Assembly (NCBI RefSeq): GCF_001039355.2
Contig: NW_019775513.1
Coordinates: 412,647 to 459,380 of the forward strand
Direction: 5' to 3'
Length of the DNA: 46,734 nt
Origin: Lingula anatina
Taxonomy: Eukaryota; Brachiopoda; Lingulata; Lingulida; Lingulidae
Shown: positions 42,610 through 46,734 of the stretch, in pieces
Numbering within the stretch: the first letter of the stretch is position 1
Layout: each line of letters starts with the position of its first letter
Position numbers and translations under genes: made by a program
The notes under the pieces: model-generated
What the model saw: the letters and a program-made list of their open reading frames with translations, nothing else
Told to the model about the DNA's origin: nothing
Databases searched by the model: none

Positions 42610-42854
42610 ATGGCGGCCGCTAGCGACAAGTACTCTGTGCTACCTACTTATGTGCAGCTTGTCACCGATGTATATGCGGCAACAAAGAAAATCAGAGACA
42701 GTGGGGAAACGTTCCAATTTATATATGGCCTTCAGGGTTTTTGGAATGTTTGACCAAGGGCGCCTACATCAAGACCATCGACGTTGCCCTCGTGATAGCT
42801 CTTGCTGTATTTTGGACTTTGCTGCGGTATCTCTGTGCTGGGATCGTTTTCATT
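42610..42854 (+). CDS. Ceramide synthase, N-terminal exon (CERS1-like), with an apparent frameshift
   Basis: The ATG at 42610 has a favourable context (G at -3 and +4) and opens MAAASDKYSVLPTYVQLVTD. This resembles the N-terminus of CERS1 proteins, whose conserved part includes a PSYAQLV-like stretch. That frame stops at 42751. From 42738 a frame shifted by one base reads FLECLTKGAYIKTIDVALV and then a hydrophobic segment ALAVFWTLLRYLCAGIVFI, suited to the first transmembrane helix. It ends at a good donor, ATT followed by GTGAGT, at 42854. One missing base in the GGGTTTTT run near 42735-42742 would explain the shift. The product would make N-acyl sphingoid bases in the ER membrane. The following exons, with the TLC domain, lie beyond the window. 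The call rests on a short N-terminus, so the subtype is uncertain and no symbol is given. Confidence 0.6.
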
Positions 42855-43758
42855 GTGAGTAATGCAGTAGCCGATCAACCGATACGATCTTCATTAATTA
42901 TTTACTGTCCCATGAGGCAGGAACATCACTATCTGAAAGAAAACAACGTTATACACGTTATTGTTCATGAAAAAAATTTCTGTTTACATTTACAACTTCA
43001 GTTTGTCGTTCGCTCGGGGGAGGGGGGGCAATCTCATTTATCTATCATTAGTTTCCAAGTTTTAACTATGGCTGCATCCAAAAACAGATGATCCTGGGAA
43101 TAACTAGTCCCATGTTCAAATATGGCCGACCCTACTTGAAAACAATGGCAATTAATCCCCTTATGATCTCTCTGCCTACCTTTAGCTATCCCCTACAGGG
43201 GCCTAGCAATTAAAGTTAAATTAGAATGGCTCCAAGATTTAATTGCTAGGCCCATATTTAAACTGCAGACTAGTTAGTCAGTGGATCATCAGTTGTGTAT
43301 GTGGCCTATTGCACATGATATGAACACCAAGAATTAATAACATGCAATCCTATGGAGAATATTGAGTTGGTATTCTGCCAGTTTTTCATGGCACAGTCAA
43401 CCTCATGCAACTCATTCAATTACCAAAGAAAGAATCCTTTATGTAATATACCACAACATATCTGCTGAATCAAGACTGGGTTCCCATACTTAGATCAATC
43501 CATCTGGATCGACCTAACTCCCTGGGGGTTCATGCTCAATTGCTGTCAACTCAAGAAGCTTAAATATCTGTCACGCCTACCAAATCAACTAGGGGTAAAG
43601 ATAATTACCCCTAAGTTTGATAGCAATTTAGTGAGACTCCCCAGGGAGATAGATCCATCCAAATATCTGTGGGAATGGTCCCTTATTTTAATGACATTTG
43701 AAAGGATGAATTAATACATAGTCAAAAGCACTTGTTTTTTCCCCACTGCCCTGAGTAT

Positions 43759-43992
43759 CTCAGTAAAGTCCCATTACACTGGACAGCGTCCATTCTGCTT
43801 CCCGTAGGACGGCCCCATTTGAGAGTAAATATAAAATACTTTACACGCCTACGACTGGCCGATCATTGAGCATTCATTCTGCAACCAAAGGGATGCTTGT
43901 GCCTCCTTTCTACGACCACAGCGATGCCAGTTTCATGGTCGCACATAGGATGCAGAAAGGATGCCATCCAGTGTAAAGGGGGTTTAAACAAT
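43759..43992. mobile_element. MITE, copy 2 (inverted relative to 5556-5793)
   Basis: The ends CATTACACTGGACAGCGTCC and GGATGCCATCCAGTGTAAAG are inverted repeats of the same family as copy 1. The interior shares GGCCGATCATTGAGCATTCA, read on the opposite strand in copy 1. The outer ten bases CTCAGTAAAG also match copy 1, which defines the true element edge. The arms are more diverged than in copy 1. Confidence 0.75.
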
Positions 43993-44740
43993 CAAAATGA
44001 GATGTAAACTAAAATTTTGGACTGTAGTTCATGACCCCTATGATAAAACAAACTTATTAGAAGTGATGAAAAACTATAATTAAAGATTTGTCACTGACTA
44101 TATAACAGAAACAATTGCTATGCTGCAGGATTCTGGGACAATCCCCCTGATCACCCCCACCCCACAGACACTTTCCTCCGAGACAATTCTTTAATAAATT
44201 GATAATTTTTCTCCATTAAAAAGATTGAGTCATAAGACTTGCCCTCCAAGAAATCAATGCCTTCAAGAAATCAACAATAACCGGAAGTACGTTTTTTTTT
44301 CACGGTTTTTCCCTGCATGCTTTTTGCAAAAAATCTGGGTTGTCAAGTAAAATAAAGTGTCTGATACAAAGTAAAAATGTGGCATTTACATGCTTGATTA
44401 CAATGTCTTCGATGCGTGAAGTACACTTTGTTCACACTGAGAGTTCAAGGTTAGAAATACATGATTTAAGCTCTCTTATTACGCAGTTTAAGTTTTGATT
44501 ATTGAATTTTGTATAATATCTACATGGTTATTTTCTCAATATATGCATAAGCTAGGAGGTCTTTCTCATATGAAAATCTTTGGACAGCTTCCCAAATACA
44601 ATTGAGTGATGTTATGATGAACGGTTTTCCTCCAGATCGTGAAGGCCTAAGCATCATGGTGTGCTCAAAATTTTAAGCGTTCTACTTCAAAATCTACGCA
44701 ACAGCTAGAATTATATTTGGTACACCAATTCTTTGATATT

Positions 44741-45130
44741 GCACTTAGGCCACACTTTTTTATTTTTATGGATGACATCCTGCGCGCGCACCGATTTTCG
44801 TCCGTTCTCCCCCAAAAAAAAAANCAAGCTCCATACTGTCATTGTCGACTGGTAATATGCAGCATATATATTCATGACTTTTTACCTTTCTACGAAGTAG
44901 GCCCTATTCACAATGCTTTAATATTTAGAGCATGGATAAAGACATGTTGTTAGTTTGATACGTGTTTCTGTGGTAAATTAGTGTTTCCAGCTGTGTACTG
45001 AAAACATAACTTTTCTTAAGCAGTATTTTTTTTTTTTTGGACTGTTTTTTTTTTTTTCGCCCGCTCGCACTGACTTTGGGGTCCCCAGAGGATGTCATCC
45101 ATAAAAATAAAAAAGTGTGGCCTTATGTGC
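44741..45130. repeat. Inverted repeat, about 42-bp arms, flanking an n
   Basis: The arm 44741-44782 (GGCCACACTTTTTTATTTTT, then ATGGATGACATCC) has its reverse complement at 45089-45130 with about four mismatches. Between them lie poly-A, the n at 44824, and poly-T near 45028-45058. It could be a fold-back transposon whose homopolymers broke the assembly, or two inverted insertions. Confidence 0.7.
44824..44824. other. Single n: contig junction 3
   Basis: An isolated ambiguous base inside a poly-A run, between the arms of an inverted repeat. Unlike the other two junctions, I do not see a long direct duplication on its two sides. Confidence 0.7.
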
Positions 45131-46734
45131 AAAATTTGAGAGCTTGTGATCTGATAGTTTATTAACATTTAACGAAAGGGGGTAAATTTCTCAGTTAAGA
45201 TTACTTAATATTCACAGATGTATCAACAGCTTGGTTGATATGAAATGTACCCATTCAGAATATCCATGGCATATGTACGTACAACTAGGCCGAAATCCAT
45301 GTTATAACAGTAAAATCATAAAACAACTATTTATGTCACATGTACGTGCTAACCAGTGTATGCATATCTGAAACTGTTACTGTCAGAATTCAAATGTGAT
45401 ATCAGGACTTTAGGGAGTACTAAAAATTATGAGGCTTTTTATTTAGATTTTTTTCAGAGAGATGAAAACTCCTAGCACACTTGGTGTTTATTGGGTTGTC
45501 AGAATGGAAGTTAAAGCACTGCAGGCAACTGATTGTGATCTCTCTAAAATGTGTTTTTGTCAAACTAAACAGGGGCTGATATGGAACCCTGCAGATTTGT
45601 TTTGAAGGAGGGCATATTTACCTTGTTTGGAATTTCTCACAGTTTATTGATGCCACTGGTACCAATGAAGTAGCCAGATTTCCCCAGGTTTTCCTCTCCA
45701 CTTTTCAACCTATGGCTACTGGCCTGTGCAATGTCTAGACAAACCCTGTATTTTAACTTTCAGGCATTGGCAACTGTAAAATATACATAGAAAATATCAT
45801 GTTATTGTTAATCTTGATTGGAAGAGATCAAACGAAGGAGTTACACCCCATATTCAGACAAGCATTTAAAAAAAAATGTATAGATTTTTAAGCAACTGCT
45901 CTATGTTATGATAATGCCCCCATAGTCATATTTTAGTGTCTAAATATCCAGCAAAACTACTTATCTCTCCCAGTTGGGCCTTACAAAGGATAAAGGCCCT
46001 CAAATGGGAGAGCCTGATGTAGTTATTTTCTTTAGAAATGCCAGGAAGACATGATAGTCTAAATGAGCTGTGACTCATTTAAACTTAATTATATATAATT
46101 AGAAATAGTACAAAAATGTCAAATTCAAAAGCAGGGATGGGCAGAGCAATAAAGTAATTTTTTTTTTAGAAACATTTATTTGGCACAAAAGTCATCCTAG
46201 GCTACCTTATATGGAATTTTGACATTTGCTGTCCCTTGTGGAGTTAATTTTAAAAAGAGGGCAGGAAATTTTTCAAAAGACATAGCAAAGAACAAAAGAA
46301 ACTGATTCATACACGTATGATAACGAGACTAAATTGACAAGACTAAATGAAAATGAAATATACCACTTGCCCTTTTTTTGTTGTGTAGGTGCAATATTTT
46401 CAACTTACCCCCCCCCCCCCCCACACACACACACAAAAGAGAGAAACAAGCATTTTTCCTACTCCTCATCTTCTGTTTAATATTTGCAGAATAAAGCAAG
46501 CTCAAATGTGTTTCATCGTCTCCCCCCCCCCCTTTAGCAAAACCTCAGATCAGCAGCAACTTGAAGAGACTGTTTACTATTGACAATTGCACGGATAATT
46601 TATTATTAATTAACTCTTAACATAGTAACTGTTGAATTTTTGTGTCAAAGTCTTCGTCTGCACTCTCTGAGCATTTTTCTTATAGCAGAATGAGGTTATA
46701 TTAAAAGAAGTGGGCACAAAATACGCACTATATT

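Larger units (their letters stand above)
42855..46734. other. Probable intron 1 of the ceramide synthase-like gene
   Basis: This begins at the donor GTGAGT. I searched it for a continuation exon with a PLAxxC-like motif, as expected after the first helix, and found none. It holds a MITE copy, a fold-back around the n at 44824, and poly-C and CA runs near 46410-46435. Everything else appears non-coding. Confidence 0.45.

Noticed and set aside
46389-46583. Open frame starting in a poly-C/CA run
   Set aside because: It is low-complexity translation and has no match to the expected second exon of ceramide synthase.

Overview
This is animal nuclear DNA. It is AT-rich and intron-rich, with GT-AG splice sites, many short simple repeats and small inverted-repeat transposons. 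The genes fit a marine invertebrate, but the species cannot be fixed from this window. Four protein-coding genes can be read by joining exons.

Left part (about 2.2-11.9 kb, minus strand): two complete tandem copies of mitochondrial sulfide:quinone oxidoreductase (SQOR), called SQOR-A (2231-6787) and SQOR-B (8201-11881). Each has ten coding exons. All eight internal exons have the same length in both copies, so they come from one ancestral duplication. Both keep the FAD motifs and both catalytic cysteines.

Middle (about 15.5-31.7 kb, minus strand): a CTD small phosphatase-like 2 (CTDSPL2) gene. I can build twelve coding exons giving about 456 residues. In the sequence as written, exons 5-7 and exons 8-12 each appear twice. 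Each duplicated block starts or ends at a single 'n' (18032 and 24267), and the copies differ by roughly 1 percent. The simplest reading is three contigs whose overlapping ends (two alleles) were not merged, so the gene is probably single copy. One exon end with its 5' splice site has been amplified into a 54-bp minisatellite, and the two copies differ in repeat number.

Right part (about 31.8-46.7 kb): the 5' side of CTDSPL2 and an intergenic stretch. A plus-strand gene then begins at 42610 whose first exon resembles the N-terminus of ceramide synthase (CERS1-like). It carries an apparent 1-base frameshift, and the rest of the gene lies beyond the window.

Other items are a MITE family present once near SQOR-A and once, inverted, in the ceramide synthase intron; a second inverted-repeat element in CTDSPL2; two fold-back structures; two intronic tandem duplications; and a GC-AG intron in SQOR-B. 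I see no dedicated multi-gene novel system. The most unusual object is the splice-donor minisatellite.
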